This document shows positions 32,101 to 41,397 of a stretch of 64,000 nucleotides of DNA, one piece after another. The notes under the pieces are model-generated. The model saw nothing but the letters and a program-made list of their open reading frames with translations, made no database searches and was not told where the DNA came from. The stretch lies in assembly GCF_009569385.1 (NCBI RefSeq), contig NZ_WBOF01000001.1, forward strand, positions 806,001 through 870,000, read 5' to 3'. This DNA comes from Streptomyces kaniharaensis (GTDB lineage: Bacteria > Actinomycetota > Actinomycetes > Streptomycetales > Streptomycetaceae). The translations under genes and the position numbers were made by a program. Position 1 is the first letter of the stretch. Each line of letters opens with the position of its first letter.

Positions 32101-32546
32101 GCGCCCGCACGGTTCGCCAGCGAGCACGCCGCCGTACCCCCCGGCATCCGGTGCCGGTTCCGCGCCACCCAGCGGTACGCCACGCCCGCCACCGGCCGCA
32201 CCGGCGCCAGCGCCAGCAGCCCGCCCAGGTACGCCCACACGCCGCCCGACCGCATCAGCAACCGCGCCACCGCCTGCGCACCGCCGTACACCTCACCCGC
32301 CGGCGTCACCCACAGCACCTCGCGCTCCGCTCGCTCCGCGCTCACCTCGCCCAGCCCGCCGGCCCGCGCGTCCAGCGCCGCCAGATCCTCGAACTGGAAC
32401 GGCACCGCCTCCCAGCCCCCCGAGGCCAGCGTCTGCCGCAAATACCGCTCCGCCCAGCGCGCACAGGACGAACAGAACGCACAGTCCCCGTCGAACACCA
32501 GCACCGGATCCAACACTTCGGCCCCTTTCTCCGCCCGTACCGCCAT
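32088..32546 (-). CDS. DCC-family thiol-disulfide oxidoreductase-like protein (DUF393)
   Basis: A 152-residue protein with the DxxCxxC signature in LVFDGDCAFCSSCARWAERY (residues about 15-34), typical of the DCC family of thioredoxin-like proteins, and a hydrophobic C-terminal half (VWAYLGGLLALAPVRPVAGV). Redox partners are unknown. Its last 13 bases overlap the end of the EF-G-like gene on the other strand. The start ATG at 32546 has only a weak ribosome site. Confidence 0.85.
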   Translation of the reverse strand: MAVRAEKGAEVLDPVLVFDGDCAFCSSCARWAERYLRQTLASGGWEAVPFQFEDLAALDARAGGLGEVSAERAEREVLWVTPAGEVYGGAQAVARLLMRSGGVWAYLGGLLALAPVRPVAGVAYRWVARNRHRMPGGTAACSLANRAGAQSV

Positions 32547-32758
32547 CGTGCACCACCCCTACATGCGGTGATCCACCGGGTACCGCCCGGGCGCCGACGG
32601 ATGCCGACGGATGCCGACGGGGTATCGAGCCACCCGAAGCGGGGAATCATGCCTCTCGAACCGGCGCGGCTCGATCGTGACGGTACTTCAGACGATCATC
32701 CACGCGGTGGCACCACGGCACGGTAACCTGCCGCTGACAAGGGGAGGAGGACGCCACC

Positions 32759-34408
32759 GTGACCACGCTCGACATGACCCCGGGTGCGCAGATACCCCGT
32801 ACCGACGCCGGCCCGCAGACCGCCGTCACCCAGGCGCTCTCCTCGGCCGCGTACCGCGACGGCGAGATCGAGCCCTTCGTCACGGCGGTCACCGCCGCCA
32901 CCTTCAAGAAGCCACGGTTCCGACTGTTCCGCGCCAATCTCGGCGAGGCGTTCAGCGCCGCGGTCATCGCCCGCACCATGGGCGCCGGCCGCAAGCCGAT
33001 CGTGCCCTCCTTCGGCACCGACACCCGCCAGATCGTCGAACACTGCCTCGCCGCCCAGGAGTTCCGCGCCAACCGCGACCGCCGGCTCACCACCATCACC
33101 GTGGTCTTCGGCCTGCTCGCCCTCCCGGGCACCCTCATCTGGCTCGCCGCGTTCTACCTCCGCGCGTGGCTCCTGAAGGACAAGTCCCGGCAGAACGAGC
33201 TCTACGGAGGCCTCGCCCTCCTCGCCGCCGGCGCCGTCGCCGTCCTGCTCGCCCTCCGCCCGCCGGCCGCCGGCCTGCTCGGCGTCTACCTGCGCATCAC
33301 CATGATCGCCCCGGTCGTCGGCTGGTTCCTCGCCAAGCGCATCGTGCTCCGCTCCACCCAGGAGCTGCGCGACCGCTGGAAGGCCCTCGTCGAAGGCAAC
33401 GCCGTCGCCGCCAGCGTCGCCAAGGCCGTCCCCCGCGACGACCTCGACAAGAAGGCCGCCGACCTCCGCGACAAACTCGGCCGCCTGGAAGCCGAGCAGG
33501 AGACCAACGTCCAGCACTACGCCGGTCCCAAGGGCATCCTCGGCGTCGGCAGACGCTGGGGCGAATGGCGACTCGTCGACGTCCTGCGCCCCGCCGACGG
33601 CCAGGCCGACTTCCGCGCCTTCCACCCCTGGGACCTGGTCCGCAAGATCTCCGCCCACCTCAAGGCCCTCGCCATAAGCGAGGTCGCCAACAGCGGGATG
33701 ACCAACCTCTCGATCAAGCAGTGGGCCGTGCTCGAAGTCGGCGAGAACGCCGACGAGATCTCCCGCCCCTCGGGCGCCGACATGGACGGCGACCGGATGC
33801 GCGAGTTCGCCGTCCAGGCCGTCGCCGACAAGCAGACGTTCTCCGGCGGCGGCGCCCGGCACTACCTCGCCACCCAGTTCATCACCTTCGACGGCAAGCT
33901 GATCATCACCTTCACCGTCACCGTCACGCTGCTCGCCAACACCCTCACTGTGACGGTCGCCGGCTACGCCCTCGGCCCGGTCGCCGGCGTCTTCGGGGAC
34001 AAGCCCGCCCCCAAGGAGAAGACGATCCAGAAGACCGGCAAGTTCTGGGAGGAGAAGACCGTCCAGCTCCCCCTGATCGACAACGACGAGGTGGTACGCC
34101 AGGCCCTTCGTGCGCCGTTCATGCGCCTCCCCGGCCTGCTCGCCTGGCTCGGCGGCGGCCTCGGCCTGCCCGAACCGTTCGGCTTCCGGCACGCCTGGGC
34201 GAACCCGCCGTGGAGCAGCCGGTTCATGACGGACAACGCGCTCAACGCCTCCGTACCGGTCCTCAGCGCGGTGCACGCCGCCACGCTGGAGTTCCTGGAG
34301 GAGCACGACCTGGACACCGAGCACTTCTTCAAGAACCGCGCCTCGATCATCAAGTCCGAGGCGCAGGGCACCCGCCCGTACAAGGTCGACCAGTTCGACG
34401 CCGGCTGA
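32759..34408 (+). CDS. hypothetical multi-span membrane protein
   Basis: I do not recognise this 549-residue protein. It has a long cytoplasm-like N-terminal part (EPFVTAVTAATFKKPRF, SFGTDTRQIVEHCLAAQEF), two or three transmembrane helices near residues 115-190 (LTTITVVFGLLALPGTLIWL, LYGGLALLAAGAVAVLLAL, YLRITMIAPVVGWFLAK), a soluble helical region, another hydrophobic hairpin around residue 380-405 (LIITFTVTVTLLANTLTVTV) and a soluble C-terminal domain with WEEKTVQLPLIDNDEVV. GTG at 32759 has a perfect GGGGAGGAGG 8 bases upstream. It has its own promoter region and a shared bidirectional terminator, so is probably expressed alone. Confidence 0.8.
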   Translation: MTTLDMTPGAQIPRTDAGPQTAVTQALSSAAYRDGEIEPFVTAVTAATFKKPRFRLFRANLGEAFSAAVIARTMGAGRKPIVPSFGTDTRQIVEHCLAAQEFRANRDRRLTTITVVFGLLALPGTLIWLAAFYLRAWLLKDKSRQNELYGGLALLAAGAVAVLLALRPPAAGLLGVYLRITMIAPVVGWFLAKRIVLRSTQELRDRWKALVEGNAVAASVAKAVPRDDLDKKAADLRDKLGRLEAEQETNVQHYAGPKGILGVGRRWGEWRLVDVLRPADGQADFRAFHPWDLVRKISAHLKALAISEVANSGMTNLSIKQWAVLEVGENADEISRPSGADMDGDRMREFAVQAVADKQTFSGGGARHYLATQFITFDGKLIITFTVTVTLLANTLTVTVAGYALGPVAGVFGDKPAPKEKTIQKTGKFWEEKTVQLPLIDNDEVVRQALRAPFMRLPGLLAWLGGGLGLPEPFGFRHAWANPPWSSRFMTDNALNASVPVLSAVHAATLEFLEEHDLDTEHFFKNRASIIKSEAQGTRPYKVDQFDAG

Positions 34409-34418
34409 GCGCATGCGA

Positions 34419-34456
34419 AAGGGGCCCTTCACCGACCGGTCGGTGAAGGGCCCCTT
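34419..34456. terminator. bidirectional terminator with 19-bp perfect palindrome
   Basis: Perfect palindrome 34419-34456 (19 bp each side, AAGGGG and CCCCTT at the ends), between the convergent membrane-protein and HIT genes. Ideal bidirectional intrinsic terminator. Confidence 0.9.
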
Positions 34457-34476
34457 CGCTGTCGCTCTGCCACTGC

Positions 34477-35037
34477 TCAGCCCTGCGGCCAGGCCTCGGC
34501 CAGCATCTTGCGGGTGTCCGCCAGCAGCTGCGGCAGCACCTTGGTGTGCCCGACCACCGGCATGAAGTTGGTGTCCCCGCCCCAGCGCGGCACCACGTGC
34601 TGGTGCAGGTGCGCCGCGATCCCGGCACCGGCCGCCGCACCCTGGTTCAAACCGATGTTGAACCCGTGCGCCCCCGAGGCCGCCCGCAGCGCGGTCATCG
34701 CCTTCTTGGTGAAGTCCGCCAGCTCGGCCGTCTCGGCCTCGTCCAGCTCGGTGTAGTCGGCCACGTGCCGGTACGGGACCACCATCAAGTGCCCGCCGTT
34801 GTACGGGTACAGGTTCAGCACCGCGAAGACGGAGCGGCCACGCGCGATGACCAGCCCGTCCTCGTCGCTCAGCGACGGGATCGAGCAGAACGGGCAACCG
34901 TCGTCCGGAGCCGGGCCGGTGGGCTTGTTCTCACCCTGGATGTACGCCATCCGATGGGGGGTCCACAGGCGGCGGAAGCCGTCCGGCTCACCGACGCCCC
35001 GCTGCAGTTCCGGCTCAGTCGTCATGCTGATCAGCAT
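34477..35037 (-). CDS. HIT-family protein (AP4A phosphorylase-like)
   Basis: A 186-residue HIT protein with the histidine triad AHLHQHVVPRWGGDTNF (about residues 141-157), CPFC (a possible zinc site with the triad region) and LNLYPYNGGHLMVVPYRHV. Acts as a nucleotide hydrolase or phosphorylase; in actinobacteria this gene next to thrS is annotated as diadenosine tetraphosphate phosphorylase-like. Start ATG 35037 or ATG 35025 (MTTEPELQ); neither has a strong ribosome site. It lies downstream of thrS on the same strand after a terminator. Confidence 0.92.
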   Translation of the reverse strand: MLISMTTEPELQRGVGEPDGFRRLWTPHRMAYIQGENKPTGPAPDDGCPFCSIPSLSDEDGLVIARGRSVFAVLNLYPYNGGHLMVVPYRHVADYTELDEAETAELADFTKKAMTALRAASGAHGFNIGLNQGAAAGAGIAAHLHQHVVPRWGGDTNFMPVVGHTKVLPQLLADTRKMLAEAWPQG

Positions 35038-35063
35038 ATTCGCCCGACGGTGCTTGCAAAGCC

Positions 35064-35098
35064 GCGCGGGGCAGACTCATCAAGAGCCTGCCCCGCGC
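35064..35098 (-). terminator. thrS terminator
   Basis: Perfect 11-bp stem (35064-35074 with 35088-35098), 13-base loop, 24 bases after the thrS stop. Moderately strong intrinsic terminator. Confidence 0.65.
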
Positions 35099-35121
35099 AC
35101 CGTGATCGTCCGGCTACAACG

Positions 35122-37101
35122 TCAGACCTGGATGCGGTTCTTCACCGCGTCCACGATCTCCGCGACGGCGTCCGCGACCGGAACGCCGTTCTTCTGCTCG
35201 CCGTTGCGGTAGCGGAAGGAGACGGCACCCGCGGTGACATCGTCGTTGCCGGCGATGAGCATGTACGGGACCTTGGTCTTCTGCGCGTTGCGGATCTTCT
35301 TCTGCATGCGGTCGTCCGAGGTGTCCACCTCGACCCGGATCCCGTGCTTCTTCAGCTCGGCCGCGACCTCCAGCAGGTACGGCACGTGCTCGTCGGTGAT
35401 CGGGATGCCGGTGACGGTGACCGGAGCCAGCCACGGCGGCATGGCGCCGGCGTAGTGCTCCAGCAGCACCGCGAAGAAGCGCTCGATCGAACCGAACAGC
35501 GCGCGGTGGATCATGACCGGCCGCTGACGCGAGCCGTCCGCCGCGGTGTACTCCAGGTCGAAGCGCTCCGGCAGGTTGAAGTCCAGCTGGATCGTGGACA
35601 TCTGCCACGTCCGGCCGATCGCGTCCTTCGCCTGCACCGAGATCTTCGGACCGTAGAAGGCCGCGCCGCCCGGGTCCGGAACCAGCGGCAGGCCCTGCTT
35701 CTCGGCCACGCTCGCGAGGACCGCGGTGGCCTCCTCCCAGGTCTCGTCCGAACCGACGTACTTCTCCGGGTCCTTGGTGGACAGCTCCAGGTAGAAGTCG
35801 GTCAGACCGTAGTCGCGAAGGAGGTTGAGCACGAAGGTCAGGGTCGAGTCGAGCTCGTCCGCCATCTGCTCGCGGGTGCAGTAGATGTGCGCGTCGTCCT
35901 GCGTGAAGCCGCGGGCACGGGTCAGGCCGTGCACCACGCCGGACTTCTCGTAGCGGTACACCGTCCCGAACTCGAAGAGGCGCAGCGGCAGTTCACGGTA
36001 CGAGCGGCCGCGCGCGTCGAAGATCAGGTTATGCATCGGGCAGTTCATCGGCTTGAGGTAGTAGTCCACGCCCTCGTCGAGCTGCATGGGCGGGTACATA
36101 CCGTCCGCGTACCAGTCCAGGTGGCCGCTCTTCTCGAAGAGCTTCCCCTTGGTGGCGTGCGGGGTGTAGACGAACTCGTAGCCCTCTTCCTCGTGTCGCT
36201 TGCGCGAGTAGTCCTCCATGGCGCGGCGGATGATGCCGCCCTTGGGGTGGAAGACGGCGAGGCCGGAGCCGATCTCCTCCGGGATGGAGAAGAGGTCGAG
36301 CTCGTTGCCGAGCTTGCGGTGGTCGCGCTTCTCGGCCTCGACGAGGAAGTCGAGGTGGGCCTTCAGCTCGTCCTTGGTCGGCCACGCGGTGCCGTAGATG
36401 CGCTGCAGCATCGGGTTCTTCTCGCTGCCGCGCCAGTAGGCGGCCGCGTTGCGCATCAGCTTGAAAGCCGGGATGTGCCGGGTGCTGGGCAGGTGCGGGC
36501 CGCGGCAGAGGTCGCCCCAGCACTGCTCGCCGGACTTGGCGTCCAGGTTGTCGTAGATGGTGAGCTCGCCGGCGCCGACCTCGACGTCGGCGCCCTCACC
36601 CGCGGTGGCGGCGGAGCCCTTGAGGCCGATCAGCTCCAGCTTGTACGGCTCGGCGGCCAGCTCCTCGCGGGCGGCCTCGTCGGTGACCACGCGGCGGGCG
36701 AACTTCTGCCCGCGCTTGATGATCTCCTGCATCTTCTTCTCGATGGCCTTGAGGTCATCGGGGTGGAACGGCTTCTCGACGTCGAAGTCGTAGTAGAAGC
36801 CGTCCTTGACCGGCGGGCCGATGCCGAGCTTGGCCTCCGGGTAGAGCTGCTGCACGGCCTGCGCCATGACGTGCGCGGTGGAGTGGCGCAGGATGTCCAG
36901 GCCGTCCTTGCTGCCGATCGCGACCGGCTCGACCTCGTCGCCGTCCTGGAGGACGTGGGCGAGGTCCTTGAGCTGGCCGCCGACGCGGGCGGCGATGATC
37001 GAGCGGTCGTCGGCGAAGAGCTCGGCGGCCGTAGTGCCCGTCGTCACCACGCGCTCTTCCCGATCGGGTTCGCGGCTGATGATTACCCGGACGTCCGTCA
37101 C
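35122..37101 (-). CDS. thrS: threonyl-tRNA synthetase
   Basis: Class II synthetase of 659 residues. N-terminal TGS domain (residues 1-60), editing domain with [20 protein letters not shown] and the [20 protein letters not shown] metal cluster, then the catalytic core ([36 protein letters not shown]) with the Zn-binding Cys/His residues, and the C-terminal anticodon domain ([20 protein letters not shown]). Start is GTG 37101 with GGAGAG upstream. I see no T-box leader in the 116 bases upstream. Confidence 0.97.
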   Translation of the reverse strand: MTDVRVIISREPDREERVVTTGTTAAELFADDRSIIAARVGGQLKDLAHVLQDGDEVEPVAIGSKDGLDILRHSTAHVMAQAVQQLYPEAKLGIGPPVKDGFYYDFDVEKPFHPDDLKAIEKKMQEIIKRGQKFARRVVTDEAAREELAAEPYKLELIGLKGSAATAGEGADVEVGAGELTIYDNLDAKSGEQCWGDLCRGPHLPSTRHIPAFKLMRNAAAYWRGSEKNPMLQRIYGTAWPTKDELKAHLDFLVEAEKRDHRKLGNELDLFSIPEEIGSGLAVFHPKGGIIRRAMEDYSRKRHEEEGYEFVYTPHATKGKLFEKSGHLDWYADGMYPPMQLDEGVDYYLKPMNCPMHNLIFDARGRSYRELPLRLFEFGTVYRYEKSGVVHGLTRARGFTQDDAHIYCTREQMADELDSTLTFVLNLLRDYGLTDFYLELSTKDPEKYVGSDETWEEATAVLASVAEKQGLPLVPDPGGAAFYGPKISVQAKDAIGRTWQMSTIQLDFNLPERFDLEYTAADGSRQRPVMIHRALFGSIERFFAVLLEHYAGAMPPWLAPVTVTGIPITDEHVPYLLEVAAELKKHGIRVEVDTSDDRMQKKIRNAQKTKVPYMLIAGNDDVTAGAVSFRYRNGEQKNGVPVADAVAEIVDAVKNRIQV

Positions 37102-37217
37102 CGGTCTCTCCTGACGTGCTGGATTAGAGGACGCAACACTTCGCTGCGCGTCACGATGGTACCGAGAGCGCCGCCCCCGCCGTCCACCTACGCCTTTCCA
37201 CGCCCTCCTACACCTCC

Positions 37218-38399
37218 CTACGCCCCCTCTCCCTCTTCCTTGAGCTCATCCTTGAGCTCTTCCTTCAGCCCCTTCAGCAGCCGCTCACGGTCCGCTCCCT
37301 CCCAGTCACACAGTTCCAGTCCGTGCGGCCTGGTGAGCCGGCGGAAGCCGCCGCTGCGCTCCAGCCGGCCGCTGACCCGGACCGGCACGCCGGCCAGGTG
37401 GGCCTCGGCGGCGAGGCGGTAGTCGGCGTCGGGCAGCCGGAGCTTCAGCTCGCGGACCTCGGCGCCGCCGAGCACCCGCAGCCGGACGGTGCCCGGGCCG
37501 GCCGGGTCGGCGCGCTTGAGCCGGACGACCACGCCGACCACGGTGACGGCGATGGCGGGCTCGATGCGCTCCAGCAGGTCGGCGGCCTCGGCCAGGGCGG
37601 GCAGGTCGCCCGGCGAGAAGTCGAGGACGATCCGGCGCTCGCCGAAGCCGCCCGGGGTGCCGGCGGCCACCGACCAGGCGACCGCGAGCTGCGCACCGGT
37701 CGCGCCGCGCACCAGGTCCTCGACGGACTGCACGAGTTCCCGGCTGACCCCGGCCTGGACGGCGTTCTCGAAGGCCTCGGGTCCGCCGCTGACCCGGCGG
37801 TAGTCGACCGCGTCGCGCAGCGCCTCCAGCGCGCGGACGAGGGTGGTGACGGCCGCCCGGCCCTCGGGGGCCGGGGTGTAGGCGGTGAGGCCCGCGCCCT
37901 GCTCGACGACGAGGACGCGGTCCAGGAAGTCCCCGGCCCAGGCGTCCAGACGGGCGCCGAAGTAGGCGGCCCTGGTCCGTCCGGCCTTGGCCCCGGCGGC
38001 GAGCATCCCGCGGGCCGCCGCCTGGAGCCGTTCGGTGTCCTCCCAGGGCGTGGTGCCGGACGGCCCGGGCAGGTCGCGGCGCCAGCGCAGTTCGTCGCCG
38101 GGCACGGCGAGCGCGAGCAGGATGGCGCGGGCGGACGGGCTGCGCGAGCGGGAGAGCGCGGTGACGGCGTCGGTGAGGAGGTCGACCGCGTCGTCGAAGC
38201 CGTCCCCGGCGGGGACGAGGAGGCTGGTGCCCGGGTCGTCGTCCGGGGGCGTCCAGCGGCCGTACCGGGCGGCGGGGCCGCCGCGCCGGACCCAGCCGTG
38301 CCGGGCGAGCAGGGTGGCGAGCACCGCCGGGTCGACGGCGGCCGGGTCGGGCAGGGCCTGGGCGTGGGCGTGGCCGCCCGGTCCGTGCGGCAGTGTCAT
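37218..38399 (-). CDS. hypothetical protein upstream of thrS
   Basis: A 393-residue soluble protein with no domain I recognise. Features seen: [30 protein letters not shown] near the start (residues 20-50), a helical middle ([36 protein letters not shown]), and a beta-rich second half ([39 protein letters not shown]) that resembles an OB or similar barrel. The C-terminus ends in [21 protein letters not shown] at 38399 was chosen because GGAGGAG lies 8 bases upstream. It lies 116 bases upstream of thrS. The DUF4365 gene lies upstream on the same strand. Confidence 0.75.
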   Translation of the reverse strand: MTLPHGPGGHAHAQALPDPAAVDPAVLATLLARHGWVRRGGPAARYGRWTPPDDDPGTSLLVPAGDGFDDAVDLLTDAVTALSRSRSPSARAILLALAVPGDELRWRRDLPGPSGTTPWEDTERLQAAARGMLAAGAKAGRTRAAYFGARLDAWAGDFLDRVLVVEQGAGLTAYTPAPEGRAAVTTLVRALEALRDAVDYRRVSGGPEAFENAVQAGVSRELVQSVEDLVRGATGAQLAVAWSVAAGTPGGFGERRIVLDFSPGDLPALAEAADLLERIEPAIAVTVVGVVVRLKRADPAGPGTVRLRVLGGAEVRELKLRLPDADYRLAAEAHLAGVPVRVSGRLERSGGFRRLTRPHGLELCDWEGADRERLLKGLKEELKDELKEEGEGA

Positions 38400-38431
38400 G
38401 GGTGCTGCTCCTCCCCGCCGGGGCCGGGCCG

Positions 38432-38986
38432 TCACGGGCTGCCGCCCGCACCGACCCGGGCCATGATGTCGCAGAGCGCGCGGTCGTCGAAGACCTTGCC
38501 GGTGGGCACGCGGACGTTGGTGCGCCGCTGCCCGGTGACCGGGTGGCCGGCCAGGTTGACCCAGTAACAGCAGTGCCGCAGTTCGAGCGCGTCCGGCCGG
38601 GCCTCCAGCCAGCGGTCGACCCGGCGCGGCAGCAGCATCACGACCAGGATCCGCGGCACCGCGACCCGGGCGCGGGCGAGCTTGCGCAGGTGGTCGTTGT
38701 CCAGGGTGAAGCTGAAGTGCGTGCCGGCCGGGTCGGGCGCGATCTGCTGGGTCGCCTTGAGCTGGATCTTGATGGTGACCTCGTCGTCGACCTCGTGTTC
38801 CCGCGAGCCGTGGCTGACCTGCCAGTCGATGCCGTTGTCCGGGAAGGGCTGGGAGAGCGAGCAGCCGGCCGCCGCCGCGACCGCGTGCAGGTAGCCGACC
38901 TGCAGCGTCTCCATGCAGGCCGTGACCGCCAGGTTCCCCCGCAGGACGGCAGCCGCCTCCTCGGGCTGCGGCTGTGTCAGTGCCAT
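38432..38986 (-). CDS. DUF4365-like protein (possible PD-(D/E)XK nuclease fold)
   Basis: A 184-residue protein starting MALTQPQPEEAAAVLRGNLA at ATG 38986 (GGGGAGG 10 bases upstream). The NGIDWQVSHG... and VTIKIQLKATQQIA elements match the DUF4365 core, where the Asp and the QxK correspond to PD-(D/E)XK-type active-site residues; VVMLLPRRVDRWLEARPD and YWVNLAGHP follow. No methylase, helicase or NLR partner is adjacent, so it appears as a stand-alone gene. It is followed after 32 bases by the hypothetical gene and is divergent from a DnaQ-like exonuclease. Confidence 0.75.
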   Translation of the reverse strand: MALTQPQPEEAAAVLRGNLAVTACMETLQVGYLHAVAAAAGCSLSQPFPDNGIDWQVSHGSREHEVDDEVTIKIQLKATQQIAPDPAGTHFSFTLDNDHLRKLARARVAVPRILVVMLLPRRVDRWLEARPDALELRHCCYWVNLAGHPVTGQRRTNVRVPTGKVFDDRALCDIMARVGAGGSP

Positions 38987-39134
38987 CGCCCCGTGGCCTC
39001 CCCCGGCTCCGGGCCCGTCCGGATTCGAACGGGACACCTCTGGCAGCATCCCCGGCCCGGCCTGCGCCAAACGGTTGAACGGGCGTCAGAACCGGGTATC
39101 AACCGGGCGCGGAACGCACGCCTGAGGGGCAGTC

Positions 39135-39902
39135 ATGCAGCAGCACTGGTACACCGGTCCACTTGCCTCCTTCGACACCGAGACCACCGGCGTGGACGTC
39201 GAGCACGACCGGATCGTCTCGGCCGCCCTGGTCGTCCAACTCTCCCCGGGCGCACCCGTGCAGACCTCGACCTGGCTGGCCGATCCGGGGGTCCCGATCC
39301 CGGACGGCGCGCGGGCGGTGCACGGCATCACCGACGAGCACGTGCTCGCGCACGGCCGTCCGGCCCGTGTCGTTGTGGCGGAGATAACCCGCGCCCTGGC
39401 CGCACAGGCCCGGGCCGGCCGGCCGGTGGTGGTGATGAACGCGCCGTACGATCTGACGCTGCTGGACCGGGAGTTGCGCCGCCACCACCGGCTCACGCTG
39501 ACCGACGGGCTGGGCGCGGCCGGGCTCGTGGTGCTGGATCCGCGGGTGCTGGACAAGCACGTGGACCGCTACCGCAAGGGCCGTAGGACGCTCACCGACC
39601 TGTGCGCGCACTACGGCGTGGAGCTGACGGGGGCGCACGACGCGGCGGCGGACGCCTCGGCGGCGCTGGCGCTGACCCGGACGATCGGCGCCCGCTACCC
39701 GGCGGCGCTGGGCGGGCTGACGGCGGCGGAGCTGCACCTGCGGCAGGCGATCTGGCACGCGGCGCAGGCGCGGGGGCTGCAGAGCTGGTTCGACCGGTCA
39801 GGGACGCCGGAGCGGGTGGACCTGTCCTGGCCGCTGCGGCCGGCCCGGTGCGGCTGCGGCCGGCGGCTGGAGCCGGCGCACGGCTGCGAGGCGGCGGCGT
39901 AG
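39135..39902 (+). CDS. DnaQ-like 3'-5' exonuclease
   Basis: A 255-residue DEDDh exonuclease. Exo I is LASFDTETTGVDVEHDRIVS (about residues 10-29), Exo II region VVVMNAPYDLTLLDRELR with its Asp, and Exo III GAHDAAADASAALALTRTI with the catalytic His and Asp. The C-terminal extension holds CGCGRRLEPAHGCEAAA with three cysteines. No polymerase or helicase domain is attached, so it may act in DNA or RNA trimming or proofreading as a stand-alone enzyme. It is divergent from the DUF4365 gene. Confidence 0.9.
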   Translation: MQQHWYTGPLASFDTETTGVDVEHDRIVSAALVVQLSPGAPVQTSTWLADPGVPIPDGARAVHGITDEHVLAHGRPARVVVAEITRALAAQARAGRPVVVMNAPYDLTLLDRELRRHHRLTLTDGLGAAGLVVLDPRVLDKHVDRYRKGRRTLTDLCAHYGVELTGAHDAAADASAALALTRTIGARYPAALGGLTAAELHLRQAIWHAAQARGLQSWFDRSGTPERVDLSWPLRPARCGCGRRLEPAHGCEAAA

Positions 39903-39920
39903 GAGCGCCCGGAACGCGCC

Positions 39921-39954
39921 GCAGGCCCTGACCGGTCTCCCGATCAGGGCCTGC
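39921..39954. terminator. terminator between the exonuclease and tRNA-Val genes
   Basis: 11-bp stem (39921-39931 with 39944-39954), 12-base loop, lying between the convergent exonuclease and tRNA-Val genes. Suitable for both directions. Confidence 0.7.
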
Positions 39955-39965
39955 ATGCTGTCCGG

Positions 39966-40037
39966 TGGGCGATACTGGGATCGAACCAGTGACCCCTTCG
40001 GTGTGAACGAAGTGCTCTCCCGCTGAGCTAATCGCCC
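39966..40037 (-). tRNA. tRNA-Val (anticodon CAC)
   Basis: 72-nt cloverleaf: acceptor GGGCGAT/ATCGCCC, D arm GCTC-AGCGGGA-GAGC, anticodon stem CTTCG/CGAAG with loop TTCACAC (anticodon CAC, reads GUG), T arm ACTGG-TTCGATC-CCAGT, discriminator A. No CCA encoded. Identical copy at 40250-40321. Confidence 0.97.
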
Positions 40038-40195
40038 GGGCAACGAGAAGAACTGTAGCACCATTCGGGGCCGGTCGTACAACTCGTCCCTTCCGGGGAC
40101 GGCCTGGCGCATCCGCAGAACTCGCACTCCGCACGGAAGATGACTGGGCCTCAGTTCATTCCCGGCGGCGGCCTTCCGATGGAATCCGGAAATAC

Positions 40196-40232
40196 ATGTG
40201 AGGCCCGGCCGATAATCGGCCGGGCCTCACAT
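40196..40232 (-). terminator. terminator after the upstream tRNA-Val(CAC)
   Basis: Perfect 17-bp stem (40196-40212 with 40216-40232) with a 3-base loop, 17 bases past the 3' end of the tRNA at 40250-40321. Confidence 0.8.
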
Positions 40233-40249
40233 ATCACAATGCATTCCGG

Positions 40250-40321
40250 TGGGCGATACTGGGATCGAACCAGTGACCCCTTCGGTGTGAACGAAGTGCT
40301 CTCCCGCTGAGCTAATCGCCC
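40250..40321 (-). tRNA. tRNA-Val (anticodon CAC), second copy
   Basis: Same 72-nt sequence as the gene at 39966-40037, including loop TTCACAC. It has its own terminator before the second copy, so the two are probably separate transcription units. Confidence 0.97.
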
Positions 40322-40983
40322 GGGTGCAGGGAAAACATTACCGCATCCCGGAGGGTGGTCCGAACACCCGCCTGCGGAGGTCCCGGCCCCGGGCCGGTCC
40401 GGCTGCCGTCCGCCTTCCAGGGGACGGCCGGGCCGGACGGGGCCCACCGCGCTCCGGCAGCCTCGGCGGCCTTGCGGCAGGGCCGGCCGGACTCGGACGA
40501 ACCCGGCGGCCCGGACGCCCGCACCCAGGAAGATCACCACCTGGCCGGGGCCGGGCACGGCAGCATGATCGCGCCGAGCACCGGCCCCGCGAGGCCGGCC
40601 GGGAGGATCCACACCCGCCGGAGCAGGTGGAGGGGACGGGAACGGCGGGTGAACGCGGGGCGCCCTCGAGCCGACCACCCGGTCGCCGTCGACGGCGGTG
40701 TCGGCACCGTCCCGCGGACTGCGTCGTCCGGCTCGACCGCATCACCCGTTCCCGTGTTCCCGCCCGCCTTGGTGTTTCGCACAGTCATGCCGGGAAACAA
40801 ACCGAGAAGCGGCCCGGTAATGCCCGACCCGGGCACTACGGAACGATTACGCAATGCGCCGTAAGGGGTACGACTCGGCCCCGAATCGGGACAGAGGGGT
40901 TTACATCGGTCGTAGGGGTGGGATGGTCCGTTCGCCGACGTGCGATTCCCCGAGCGCACACTGAGCGAAAGGCCATGGCGCTT
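40322..40983. other. long gene-free stretch upstream of ssgB
   Basis: About 660 bases with no convincing gene: several open frames on both strands have no ribosome site and no recognisable product. It holds the promoter for the tRNA-Val gene and the ssgB upstream region. From about 40780 the DNA is noticeably more AT-rich, which suggests promoters and protein-binding sites. Confidence 0.5.
40899..40925 (+). promoter_or_regulatory. candidate stress-sigma (sigma-B/H-like) promoter of ssgB
   Basis: GTTT (40899-40902), 17 bases, then GGGATG (40920-40925), 59 bases before the ssgB start. It resembles the GNTT-GGGTAT class of promoters used by stress sigma factors, and ssgB in S. coelicolor is reported to depend on sigma-H. 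Pattern match only. Confidence 0.4.
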
Positions 40984-41397
40984 ATGAACACCACGGTCAG
41001 CTGCGAGCTGCACCTGCGCCTCATCGTGTCCAGCGAGTCCTCACTGCCCGTCCCCGCGGGCCTTCGCTACGACACTGCCGACCCCTACGCCGTACACGCC
41101 ACGTTCCACACGGGCGCCGACGAGACCGTGGAGTGGGTGTTCGCCCGAGATCTCCTTGCGGAGGGGCTGCACCGACCGACCGGTACCGGCGACGTCAGGG
41201 TGTGGCCGTCGCGCAGCCACGGGCAAGGGGTGGTCTGCATCGCGCTGAGCTCTCCGGAAGGAGAAGCCCTGCTGGAGGCCCCGGCCCGGGCGCTTGAGTC
41301 GTTCCTCAAGCGGACGGACGCCGCGGTGCCCCCCGGCACCGAACACCGTCACTTCGACCTCGACCGGGAGCTGTCCCACATCCTCGCCGAAAGTTGA
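40984..41397 (+). CDS. ssgB: sporulation-specific cell division protein SsgB
   Basis: SsgA-like protein of 137 residues that recruits FtsZ to septum sites during aerial hyphae sporulation. The sequence MNTTVSCELHLRLIVSSESS...FHTGADETVEWVFARDLLAE...VRVWPSRSHGQGVVCIALSS...EGEALLEAPARALESFLKRT is essentially the highly conserved SsgB of streptomycetes. I use ATG 40984, the usual start; an in-frame ATG at 40975 (MALMNTTV) is closer to GAAAGG and could be the true one. SsgB is diagnostic of sporulating streptomycetes. The neighbour is a CGNR zinc-finger gene. Confidence 0.97.
   Translation: MNTTVSCELHLRLIVSSESSLPVPAGLRYDTADPYAVHATFHTGADETVEWVFARDLLAEGLHRPTGTGDVRVWPSRSHGQGVVCIALSSPEGEALLEAPARALESFLKRTDAAVPPGTEHRHFDLDRELSHILAES

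Noticed and set aside
37102..37217. T-box leader before thrS
   Set aside because: Only 116 bases, and no T-box sequence or specifier loop is seen.
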